A DNA stretch of 64,000 nt, taken from NCBI GenBank assembly GCA_022606425.2, contig JAHDVF020001325.1:1922001-1986000 (forward strand), in the 5' to 3' direction. Shown in pieces: positions 52,750-61,744 of the stretch. Under the pieces are notes generated by a model. The model ran no database searches. It was not told the DNA's origin and saw only the letters and a program-made list of their open reading frames with translations. The stretch comes from Lepidostoma basale. Its lineage: Eukaryota; Arthropoda; Insecta; Trichoptera; Lepidostomatidae. How positions within the stretch are numbered: the first letter of the stretch is position 1; each line of letters begins with the position of its first letter. Made by a program: the position numbers and the translations under genes.

Positions 52750-53370
52750 TTAATTGGAAACTGTTTTTGATTAGCATTCACACCATCACCTGTTATTATC
52801 AAATTAGAACATAACTAATTTTCAAGTAAACAGATCCTTTGAACGTAACATATACCCTGATTTTGACAAACTAATCAGTATTCGTAGTGATTACCCGGAA
52901 CTCCATCCAATCACTGAAGTGGATCGATGTACGTATTGTGTGACGTGGAGGAAACTACTGGAATTTAGTTTCAATCGATTCCTGTTCTCGAGAACCGAGA
53001 AGGCACTTGAGAACATAGGACTGAGCAGTAAGCAAGTAATCGAGGAGTCAGCAAGTACTTGGGATGCATATCGTGCATGGTTTATTGCGATGTTTTCCAA
53101 TGTTAAAAGTATATCATAATATATTCATTTTAAGTACGGCAATGGCGTGCTTTGATTTAGGAATTAGGTTAGGTTCATTAGATTAAAAATGAAATTTGAA
53201 ACTGTATACGTTTACTGTAATACCAATGTTATTTCAAAATAATAACTTCAATCGTCTGAATTTATACTCATTTTAGCATTTGATTTTTTTACAATCATAA
53301 CTGGAAGGAAAATATAAACCAAGCTCCTCCTATAAACAACAGATACGTGTTACACAAAAACTCTATTATA
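52750..53370. other. Unique sequence without recognised features
   Basis: Overlapping plus and minus frames of 66 and 69 codons at 52890-53120 share the same DNA and neither is recognised. Confidence 0.4.
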
Positions 53371-53374
53371 TCAG

Positions 53375-53470
53375 TTAATATCGTTCCCCCGATGATAAAG
53401 GTGTAAAAACTTCGAAACATATGGAGAAAAATAAACTCAAAAGTGGGAAAAACAACGTTTTAATTCAGAA
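53375..53470 (+). ncRNA. Hammerhead-like repeat family 6, clearest copy
   Basis: The core reads CCGATGA (53389-53395), then taaaggtgtaaaaacttc with a weak hairpin, GAAACATATG (53414-53423), and gagaaaaataaactc. GTTC before the core can pair with GAGAA after it. The C at the second core position is shared with the other two copies. Confidence 0.5.
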
Positions 53471-53474
53471 AAAA

Positions 53475-54055
53475 ACGTAAACAGAATCACCCTCAATTTA
53501 AAAAAAAAAAATACTGTTAGATCACTTAAATGTAACAGTATTTTAGTTTTTTATTTATTAAATATAATGTAATATACCCCATCAACTACAAATTTAACCG
53601 TAATAGTGTTGAAATGAATGGAATATCTTTTTGTGAGTAAAAGAGATTTAGAATCGTTCTACTTTTATCTTGCTGGTGTTTTTCGGTAGATATCGATGGC
53701 AGATTAATCCATCAGCAACAGAAATAAAAATTGCCGAATCTATTCTCCGAACTGTCTTTCGTGCGTGTCAAAACGATTTGATGGCAAGTCACACGCTTTT
53801 CCAGATAGATAGACGGAGTGGAAGAGGGGTGTTTCATTGAGAAAAAAAATTAAGCGTACATAATCATTGTTTATTTACTTAAATGAAGCGTTGCGAACAT
53901 TTAAAAAATACACTTTATAACTGTACTCTTAATTTTTATAAAATATCATATATAACATTAAAATTATATAATATTAATCATTAAAACATAAATATTTATT
54001 TAATAGACTATACAACAGTCTCGCAGTAACATTAAATAACTCAACATCCGAAATG
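53475..54055. other. AT-rich sequence without recognised features
   Basis: A less AT-rich patch at 53650-53830 is single-copy here. No gene is seen. Confidence 0.45.
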
Positions 54056-54059
54056 ACAA

Positions 54060-54275
54060 GATAAATTATTTATTCTTTTTATACTATGGTGTAAAACTCC
54101 TATATTTCCTGACATTAAATATTGATGAAAACATCCGTTTTCTAAAATTTATATTATTTTATGGAAGCAACAGTTTCGCTTTGCTAGGGCATAATCAACA
54201 TTGTATTACTACATCTAGGCGAAACATGCTACTTTTATAAAACTGTTATAAATGGGAGATTTTAATTAATATTTA
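54060..54275. mobile_element. Fold-back repeat family 1
   Basis: The left arm tactatggtgtaaaactcc...gaaaacatccgttttc...gcaacagtttcgctttgct is followed by the short right arm taggcgaaacatgctac. The copy is decayed but shares the outer tggtgtaaaactc of the family. Confidence 0.58.
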
Positions 54276-54279
54276 ATGT

Positions 54280-55165
54280 TTATTAACACTTACAGATATG
54301 CCTTCCCATTGCACGTTGATTATATAATATATTGCATAAAACTACAAATCCTTACTATATCTTAGATAATTAATAGGGTTTATTGGATCATTCAGAATTT
54401 CTGAGTCGTATATATGATCAAACCAGTTGAAAGAAGTGGATATTATGTTCCCGCCCGAATGTTGGTAGCTTAGCAGCTTTAGCAAGAGTTGCGTCAGAAA
54501 TATGCATGATTGATACCTTTACTCATTGATTTAGAGAAAACGCAGTAATTTTTCTTCACCACCTTGGATAATAGAACCAAGTAATACAACTTAACTTCTA
54601 ACCAGAGAATTATACAATGATTTAGAACGTATTTTAAAAGGATTTTTGCCATTATAAGGTTAAATCGATGCATTTTAAGACGAGACAATTATTGCATGCT
54701 ATAAACTATAATTACATTAAATAATTATGAAGTGAAGAAGTTTTAAATGAAGGGTTATTCATTTAACATATATATATATATATATATATATTGTAATTAC
54801 TGATTATTTCGTATTTTAATTCTAGACTATTCAATACTCTGGTAATATTAACGTTGTTTTCACCTTCGTATAACTTCACAGCCTATGATTAACGTATGAC
54901 AAGAACCAATAAAACCATCTACGAATTACAAACTCAAGACAATATTATAATTATTCCAAGCGAGACCTTGTTAACAGTACAGCGAGCTGTCAGAAAGCTG
55001 AAGTTTTCACGTCAATTTATGTCCTCATCTCTTCCTCTGCGGATTTTAATAAAAAATATTTATATCTTCTAACAATTAGCAAATGTAATTAATTTCATGG
55101 CGCTAACCAAAATCGAAAATTTCGTTAATTTTCAGAATCAACAACTTATTTACACAAAATAACTT
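54280..55165. other. AT-rich sequence with an (AT)n microsatellite
   Basis: About 22 bp of (TA)n lies at 54769-54791. No other feature is recognised. Confidence 0.5.
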
Positions 55166-55169
55166 TTTG

Positions 55170-55562
55170 CAGGATTAATTGTATTTCAATAGAGACGAAG
55201 ATGCAAATTGGAAACAGAATATGGTGATCGAGGTGTTTACAGGACTTATGACCTGTCATTGGTTGGGTTAAGCGCACGCTTTATGTAATACAACATTCCC
55301 TATTCCACCTCCCTTATGACCACCATGTCTGACATTTTTTTTTTGGAAGTTGTATATAATATATGTTAATATGTAACACCAAACATCACATGTTAGTTTC
55401 AATCTACACACTAGAGCCATCTATGAAGATTTGATTTAAGCATTAAGCAGAAGATCTTTTTATTAACGCAATGTGAAAGGCTACCGCCATTAACGTATTG
55501 CTAGATAACGCCTGGAGAATTTGCATCTTCGTCTCTATTGAGATACAATTAATCCTTGAATT
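55170..55562. mobile_element. T-family element, longest copy (about 390 bp)
   Basis: The left end aggattaattgtatttcaa and right end ttgagatacaattaatcctt are inverted, with the subterminal gagacgaagatgcaaatt mirrored. The interior is homologous to 21236-21535 and has an extra 90 bp before the right end. It is non-coding. Confidence 0.8.
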
Positions 55563-55621
55563 GATAACCCGCAATGGGTAAAATTCGGTATTCGTCTACA
55601 AGTATTTGTATACATTCAAAA
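55562..55621 (+). repeat. Sequence shared with the flank of the T ends at 49.7 kb
   Basis: ataacccgcaatgggtaaaa and acaagtatttgtatacattc match 49757-49822. The shared block starts directly after the T terminus in both places. Confidence 0.75.
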
Positions 55622-55922
55622 TGTTGTAACTTTTTGCACTTTAGTGAAATCATGTATATGACAAGTACTATGTCAAGTTCGCACGCCATTGATATATTTC
55701 TACAGCTACCTATTGTTTAGTTACTCTAGATTTTCTAAATCATCGATAAACATTTTTCATTTTTTTAATTATATGGGAGAATATACATTAAAACTAAGTT
55801 TCCATATTGTGAAAACGACGCATATATACGATTATTTTTCATTATTAATTTTTTAAAATAATAATTTAATAAAACGATGTTTTTGAATAATTAACCCCAC
55901 TTTTTGTCTTTATTTCGACAGT

Positions 55923-55955
55923 AACCGCTTTCGTCAGTCTAGCAGACATCATCAG
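55923..55955 (-). ncRNA. Hammerhead motif, left arm of family 4
   Basis: The minus strand from 55955 reads CTGATGA, T, stem II GTCTG-CTAGA-CTGAC (four of five pairs), GAAA, then GCGGTT where ACCGGT is expected. The catalytic segments CTGATGA and GAAA are intact; stem III is decayed. Inner stem I of AGT with ACT is possible. Confidence 0.6.
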
Positions 55956-55973
55956 ACTTTCTGAGTCTAGAGT

Positions 55974-56006
55974 CTGTCGATGCGAGCTAGCCTGGCGAAA
56001 CCGGTC
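55974..56006 (+). ncRNA. Hammerhead motif, right arm of family 4
   Basis: The core reads CTGTCGA, T, stem II GCGAG-CTAGC-CTGGC (four of five pairs), GAA, palindromic ACCGGT and C56006. The A to T change in the core is shared with 2863-2895. Across the three arms the second pair of stem II is C-G, C-G and T-A, a compensating change. Confidence 0.62.
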
Positions 56007-56094
56007 GCTGTCGAAATAAAGATACAAAAGTGGAAGTTGTTATAATATTTAAAAAAACATCGTTATATTAAATTATTATTTAAAATAAATTTCC

Positions 56095-56540
56095 ATCGAG
56101 AGATTTAAATAAAATCATACGTTGACTTATTTTTATTATATTGTCTATTATGGGAAAATTTTTCTGAAACATTGAAGAACGTTTTCCCTTTTTTAATTAT
56201 ACGATAGGATACCTTTGCATTAAAACATAATTAATTCTAAGTTTTCGTCTTGTTATAACGAAGCATACTTATTTATATGATTATTTCTTATTTAAAATTT
56301 CTACGAACTGCAATGGTGTAGTACCACGGAGATAGCTCCATCATGAGTCACGAGCGAAACAAATCGATTGGCTCAAACAATCACCGTCACCGTTAGTGAG
56401 CCAGCGGTCGCGTAGCTTTGCGTTTGCATTAGTATTATATCAATACATACCTTGACACGTGTTTCAAACTTTTAAAACAAATCTAGAATATTCTAAAATA
56501 TTGAACATCTTTTTAATTATTTTTTTAAAACATTGTATAA
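56095..56540. other. AT-rich sequence without recognised features
   Basis: 56300-56430 is less AT-rich and single-copy here (gagtcacgagcgaaac, agtgagccagcggtcgcg). No gene is seen. Confidence 0.4.
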
Positions 56541-56544
56541 TCAC

Positions 56545-56730
56545 AACAATTTTTTGCACCCTTCAAAAACATGTTTCTCTACACTAAGAAAAAGCATCTA
56601 TGGCCCGAAACATGTTGGTGAAGGATGCAAAATATGTTTGTGAAAATATTATATGTATTTTCAAAAAAATATTTAAATGTGAATCTACAACGCAAAGTGA
56701 TGACGAATATAGAAGAAATTGAAGATGATT
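56545..56730. mobile_element. Small fold-back repeat related to family 2
   Basis: Arms ttgcacccttcaaaaacatgtttc and gaaacatgttggtgaaggatgcaa are inverted. CTAAGAA and cccGAAACATGTT in the right arm suggest a decayed hammerhead. The outer right side (ctacaacgcaaagtgatgacgaatatagaagaa) resembles family 2 flanks. Confidence 0.55.
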
Positions 56731-56939
56731 ATTTGTATCGTGTATTACATTTAAAAATAACGTTCTGTTTTGATGTTTTCGTGCAAATTTAAGTGTTTTT
56801 ACGCGTAAATTGCACATTTACGAAAATGATTAGCCAATAATGCAGTCATTTGGCTTATGTTACTGTTAATATTCGATTCGAAAATGACAGTTTTTAATTT
56901 CAATTACTAATAAAATACTCAGTATAAAACACAAAAAAA

Positions 56940-57200
56940 AACTAACCATCACGCCCACTCAAAAATAATGGACCGTTAAATTATTGTTTTTTTCTTAACA
57001 TAAGCCTCTCGATTCCTCAACATTCGTAAATCGTGTCATGCACGCACGTCGATATCTCCGACTTCTAACGTGGCCGATATTCAATTCTTGATTTATTTGA
57101 TCATGCCACGTTTTCCTCGGTCTTTTTATATTTCTAGTTTTGTTTAGATCGCTAATATATACTGTCTTTACCATTCTTTCTTTCCGTGTGTCCAAACCAT
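56940..57200 (-). mobile_element. Family A1 copy, 5' truncated
   Basis: The minus-strand frame 57195-56995 encodes ERMVKTVYISDLNKTRNIKR, PRKTWHDQINQELNIGHVRS and YRRACMTRFTNVEESRGLC. The terminus lost part of its last codons and the tail reads ATGGTTAG. Confidence 0.78.
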
Positions 57201-57229
57201 GAAATTGAAATTCCTAATATTATTATTTT

Positions 57230-57545
57230 TATTTTATTTATTCTTTGTTCGCCGTACTTTGTGTTGTAGATGTTTTATATTTTTTTATTTAATATACTTT
57301 GTATACAGCACTCATTTTTTAAACAAATTAAAATTAAATATCAAACATCTTTCGGACTACCCAGCCCTTCCTCAGTGATATTATATAGATATTTAAAATA
57401 TTATAAAATTGTTTACAAATATGGTCAGTTTTGACAGATGCTGTAAAAATTAATTTCTTATTTATTTTAAAATAAATCTTGATATTTAATTTTAATTTAT
57501 TTAAAAAGTGAGTGTTGTATAGAAAGTATATTAAAAAAAATATAC
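57230..57545. mobile_element. Fold-back repeat family 2, copy 3
   Basis: ctttgttcgccgtactttgtgttgtagat and tactttgtatacagcactca...ttaaatatcaaacatc match the reverse complement of the right arms at 33.2 kb and 35.9 kb. The other arm is shortened (cttgatatttaattttaattta...gtgttgtatag). Confidence 0.72.
57337..57382 (-). ncRNA. Hammerhead ribozyme motif with three drawable stems, family 2 copy 3
   Basis: The minus strand reads AATATCA, CTGAGGA (57375-57369), A, stem II GGGCT-GGGT-AGTCC (5 pairs including a G-U), GAA, AGATGT, T, TGATATT. Stem I pairs 7 of 7. Stem III has C to G relative to ACATGT, so the first stem III pair is lost. CTGAGGA and GAAA are intact. Confidence 0.66.
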
Positions 57546-57549
57546 CTGA

Positions 57550-58145
57550 TATTCTATCTACAAATTAAATTAATTAATTAGTTTATTAGTTAATTGATTA
57601 TTTTATTAAATAATGAAACATAATGTAGTTGTATATCTACATCTTTTGTTATAAATAAAAGCTCGTTGGTTCTATAATATTTCTATAGGAGCTTTTTGTA
57701 ATGAAATGTTAGATACTCATTAAAAAAGTACAACCCACCATGTGTATACAGTATTGTTATCTGATCTGTTGGATGCAAAGATACGTGAATCTTGGATACC
57801 TGGTGGGCTGTGGGAGGTAAGAGTCAGGAACGCTTTTTTGTACCGGAGCCGCGTCAGGGCCCTAAATCAGGCTGACAGTTCATTCTTCGTTACGATCTGG
57901 TGACTATTGTGAAACTTTACTGCCGTAGCGAATTCGGTACGAAACTTCCTCGGGCCTAACTAATTTATGGGAACTAGGATGACGTAGAATCTGTGGAGAA
58001 AATTTTGAATGTCAGAAAATGTGCGTGTTTCAAATCTGGAATTCGATATTTCAACCTTAACGTCTCCACGTCTTTTCATTCTATTTAATTAATTCAAATT
58101 ATTTTAAATCCTACTCGTATTTAGACTTACGAGTACATACCTTCA
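57550..58145. other. Mixed AT-rich and balanced unique sequence
   Basis: 57770-58060 has balanced composition (ggatacctggtgggctgtggg, gtaccggagccgcgtcaggg) but no ORF and no repeat relatives here. Confidence 0.4.
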
Positions 58146-58149
58146 CCGT

Positions 58150-58240
58150 TTCATTTCCTCCCTTCTTTAAAATTAGATTCATTTGAACATGCCATGTTTT
58201 CCTTGACTCCGTACTTTATTCACATCGCTAACGTTCGTCG
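58150..58240 (-). mobile_element. Family A2 fragment, interrupted by a hAT MITE
   Basis: ttaaaattagattcatttgaa, catgccatgttttccttgactc and attcacatcgctaacgttcg match the A2 copies at 6.5 kb and 35.3 kb. The sequence plausibly continues at 58676 (ccataggtagaa). Confidence 0.6.
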
Positions 58241-58248
58241 TTCTAAAT

Positions 58249-58667
58249 CAGTGTTTCCCAAACTTTTTAATCCCGTGGACCCTTTGCTGATTTTTTTTGT
58301 GCAGACCCCCTACTTTCGTGCTATATTTTATTTTTACAAATTCACATGAAAAAAATTGTGACACATTTTTATTGTTAAGAAAGGTAGGTAATAAATTTTA
58401 ACGGATATTTTTAGTTGGCGACCTTTTTTTTAAGCTCATCAGCGACTTCCGGTAGGTTAAAAAAATCGGACATTCGATTTTCCCAAAGGAGTTAAAAATA
58501 TATGGTCGCGGCCGAATTCTACTGACCGGAAGTCGTTGTTGAGCGATTTCAACCGGCCGATTTTCGCGAATGAGGCAAAAAAGGTCGACAGCGAAAAATA
58601 TCTGCGGACCCCCTAAAAGATCCCAGGGACCCCTGGGGGTCCGTACGAACCACTTTGGGAATCACTG
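58249..58667. mobile_element. hAT-type MITE with 8-bp target duplication
   Basis: The ends CAGTGTTTCCCAAACTTT and CCACTTTGGGAATCACTG are imperfect inverted repeats of the hAT form (CAGTG...CACTG). TTCTAAAT flanks both sides (58241-58248 and 58668-58675), the 8-bp duplication typical of hAT transposition. Subterminal copies of agaccccct/ggaccccct are present. It is 419 bp, with no transposase. Confidence 0.9.
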
Positions 58668-58699
58668 TTCTAAATCCATAGGTAGAATGCTATTACGCA

Positions 58700-59435
58700 C
58701 TGCCATGTATATTTAGTAAAATATATTTATACATAAAAATACTATTATGAGCACGGTGCACGGATACTCCATCTGCCAATCATTTAAAAACTAAAAATAA
58801 AAAGGATTTTTTTAAAAATATTTTACGTAAAAACTTGAATAATGGCACCTTAGTTGGTATTTTGATTTTGACATTAGGGTTGCATATTTTTGATATCCTT
58901 GTAGATAAGTTTTTTTAAAGCCAGTTTATCCACAAGTGTGTAACCAAATAAACATATTTATTTTAAATGTGAAATAAATAAATAAAATATTCATAATTAA
59001 TATGTATAAATCCCGTTTGTCTGTGTCTGCGACCTTGTTTGTATGTAGAATGCAAGGCATTGAATAGTGCAAATTAATACGAAAGTTTTTACTATCATTT
59101 TATCTAAATCAAATCGGTATAAAGTGGGCGATTTATAAATTTCGACCACAACTGAAATGAGATGAAATCTTACAAGTTTGTAGCACGTCGCCATGGCACG
59201 CCAGCTTCAAGTGCAACAATCAACGCAATGCTAATTAGTCAACGTACCGACTCATAAATGATGTCTTTGGAGAAATTTCAATGAAACGAGAGAAGAAAAT
59301 ATGTGATTGAGAGCTTATTGTTTATGCTTTCGTTCAGTGTCGGAGAAATTTACTCTCTACTATTTTGTAGTCGGATTAGTTATGCGTTTCTACCAACTGT
59401 TTCTGCTAGTACTTGTTTTCCTATTGTGAATACAA
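58700..59435. other. AT-rich sequence without recognised features
   Basis: Short frames on both strands have no recognisable domain. Confidence 0.5.
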
Positions 59436-59439
59436 TTTA

Positions 59440-59640
59440 TTGTTACTTGAACAATGACATAAAAATCCATATTAAATTATTAATGCTAATGAAAACGTCT
59501 ATTTTCTAGAAGTTTTTTTATATTTTATGTGAATGACATTTTATAATGCCTCAGCACGGCGTAACATGTCATTTTCATAAAAAAAAAAAAAAATTAATAG
59601 ACGTTTTCATTTGTATTAATTATTTTGAATGATATATAAG
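59440..59640. mobile_element. Fold-back repeat family 1
   Basis: Left arm attgttacttgaacaatgac...gaaaacgtctattttc...gtgaatgacat and right arm taacatgtcattttcat...agacgttttcatttgtatta are inverted. The centre is shortened to tttataatgcctcagcacgg, leaving a single decayed core. Confidence 0.7.
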
Positions 59641-59799
59641 AAATTTTTGTAAGAGCGTTTTTTTTTTAATTCGTTCCCTATTTATTATAGTAACATATAA
59701 ACCACGTGTGTAGTTTTATCAATTTTTTTATTTTTATTATTTTTTTTTTTTATGTATACGACAGGTCGATTGAACCCAATTATTGAATACCATTTTTTT

Positions 59800-59975
59800 T
59801 GCTGTTATATTGATTCTCGTAACATGTGATAGGTAGTCAATCTCTCGCCATTTTATTGTCACGTGAATCCTACACCCGACCAAAGACAGTGTGACAATCA
59901 CACTGCCATCGCCGGGAATCGAACCCGGGACCTTCGGTATGGAAGTCAGAGCTCTTATCACTCTACTGAAGTTTT
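59800..59975 (-). mobile_element. tRNA-derived SINE
   Basis: The minus strand has the head with GGTTCGATTCCCGGCG (box B), a decayed box A region, gtgtgattgtcacactg and the tcacgtgacaataaaatgg body. The tail portion differs from the 27.4-kb copy beyond gtaacatgtgatagg. Confidence 0.82.
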
Positions 59976-60212
59976 GATCCCTCCAATGCTGGATACCTCT
60001 CTCAAACATTCCCATCCCTCAGTATAAGGAAAAATACCTTATAGCAAAATTCATTATATTCTACGAGTATACTCGTAATGAGCGCATTAACATTTTTATA
60101 TATATGTGCATACTTAACAACTGTTATAATGTATATTATTATAAAAATTTCTAGATATATAAACGTACTGAATCAGTCCAGAAATTTTTCTTTTATAGAC
60201 TTCTCTTATGTT

Positions 60213-60385
60213 GCCCTGATGAAGCTTGGGTACAAGCGAAAATACATCGTTGGCATACATTATAATAACCATACCGTGGTCAAATACAAAGTGTTTATTA
60301 TTTTATATCTTGGGTACAAGCGAAACTAAAATTATAACAACCAAACCGTGGTTAAGTACATAGTGTTTTATTATTTTATACCTAT
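60213..60385 (+). ncRNA. Hammerhead-like motif in an 84-bp tandem repeat
   Basis: CTGATGA (60216-60222), A, stem II GCTTG-GGTA-CAAGC (5 perfect pairs) and GAAA are intact. GCC before the core can pair with GGC at 60252-60254. From 60225 the sequence repeats with an 84-bp period (cttgggtacaagcgaaa at 60225 and 60309; ccgtggt...tacaaagtgttt and ccgtggtt...tacatagtgtttt). The second unit lacks CTGATGA, being cut at the unit junction. Tandem units of hammerhead RNA are the expected product of rolling-circle copying. Confidence 0.55.
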
Positions 60386-60389
60386 AAAT

Positions 60390-61155
60390 ACAATTTTTTT
60401 ATTTTTATTGTTGATTTAACTGAATGAAATGCTAATTATGATGGCACTTGATGAGAATCGTGTGTCAAGATAGAAAAGTTGTGCAATAAATTATTTTCCA
60501 CTCTCGTAAATATAACATTGTATTGAACGAGGAATGAATAGTATTTCGAATCATGTTTGAAGTTAATCAGACTGCTTGTAGCTCGGGCGGGCCGGCTGGA
60601 GAAGCGAGGTCTCGCAAGTTAGAAAGATAAATTAATGTATTTTGACGACTTGACGTTTCGCCACGAACGTATTCCCTCGTGATTCTCCAACAAAAGAATT
60701 CCAAAGGGTTGGGAGTTTGGAGGCTGTTGGGAGATATTTAAGAGTAGGTACATTGTCGGAGTCCGCGTGATGGTGCTATTAGCAGGGTTCAGGGCTATTT
60801 GCGAGCTCAACCGCTGCGCAATCCGTACCGTATCGCAATCCTGCTAACGAAATATCGTCGTGGAAAATGGCTAGACGTGCTCTGTCAATAATAAGCTACT
60901 TTAGATGAAAATAAACATTGGTCCTTGAACTTAGATATACGTATGTGAAGAATAACGTCAAACCCTTGTCTTCGCCATTCATTGAAAATTTATAGAGTTT
61001 TAGGTGACGTTTAGTAACTTTATTAAAATATTGTGAAACGAAAAAAATACGTGATTCTTTAAATTTAAACATATTTTATTTTGATTTATATGTAGGTTAG
61101 AAGAGCCCATTTAGTTAAAACAAAATCAACAACAAGTATATTGGATTTAAATCAA
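60390..61155. other. Unique sequence with a GC-richer block
   Basis: 60570-60860 is GC-rich relative to the window and single-copy here. The minus-strand 63-codon frame within it is not recognised. Confidence 0.4.
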
Positions 61156-61280
61156 TGGATTTAATAGTCCATTGTTTTGGCCGAAACACTATGATACTTC
61201 AACATATTATAATTACTGTTAAAATAAAATAAAAACTCTTATATATATCACAATTTCTTTTTATTCACTTTGAGTGTCGC

Positions 61281-61316
61281 GACAGCTGTTTCGCAAACTG
61301 ATGTTGGCATCATCAG
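61281..61316 (-). ncRNA. Hammerhead ribozyme motif with intact core
   Basis: The minus strand from 61316 reads CTGATGA, T, stem II GCCAAC-ATCA-GTTTGC (five of six pairs), GAA, palindromic ACAGCTGT and C61281. All invariant core bases are present. Confidence 0.72.
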
Positions 61317-61346
61317 GTGTTACAATAAACGGTTTATGCTAACATC

Positions 61347-61382
61347 GTGATGATGCCAACATCGGTTGGCTAAACAGCTGTC
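61347..61382 (+). ncRNA. Hammerhead motif, perfect stem II, two core changes
   Basis: The core reads GTGATGA (C to G), T, stem II GCCAAC-ATCG-GTTGGC (6 perfect pairs), TAA (G to T), palindromic ACAGCTGT and C61382. Confidence 0.65.
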
Positions 61383-61444
61383 GCGACACTCAAAGTGAAT
61401 AAAAAGAAATTGTGATATTATAACAGTGCTTTAAATTTTATCAA

Positions 61445-61740
61445 TGGTCTTAGAATTTATTTTACAATATTCAATATGAGGAGAAAATAGCTCATTATTA
61501 TGAAGAAGAATACGGGTTGTGTCCAAGATTGAATCCATGTTCCCTGGATCTGGAGTTAAGGGTTCTGTCCCCTAGACCTCCACCCGGTTCTTTTCAAGGA
61601 TTTTCTGTGGATTTTAGTTACGGCATCAAAAAACATACATATGTTTAATTATTTTTAAAAACCTTCTCATACAAAAAATAATTTTGTATTCATCAGTAAA
61701 TGAAACAGTATTAATTTTAAAAATAATAGTTATTTTGTAA
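61445..61740. other. Possible decayed GAA-tailed LINE end
   Basis: tatgaagaagaatacgggttg at 61500 resembles the reversed junction of a GAA tail and a C/E-type terminus as at 48.7 kb, but the codons are not recognisable. Confidence 0.25.
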
Positions 61741-61744
61741 TAAT

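Larger units (their letters stand above)
55890..56090. mobile_element. Fold-back repeat family 4 (ACCGGT)
   Basis: Left arm cactttttgtctttatttcgacagtaacc... and right arm ...gctgtcgaaataaagatacaaaagtgg are inverted. The arms meet at agactttctgagtctagagtct. The right arm matches the single arm at 2.85-2.99 kb. Confidence 0.8.
61160..61440. mobile_element. Fold-back repeat family 3, copy c
   Basis: tagtccattgttttggccg at the left matches the other copies. The arms tatcacaatttctttttatt...gtcgcgacagctg and cagctgtcgcgac...aataaaaagaaattgtgata are inverted over about 75 bp. Compared with copy a, the outer arms have been replaced by different but still complementary sequence. Confidence 0.82.
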
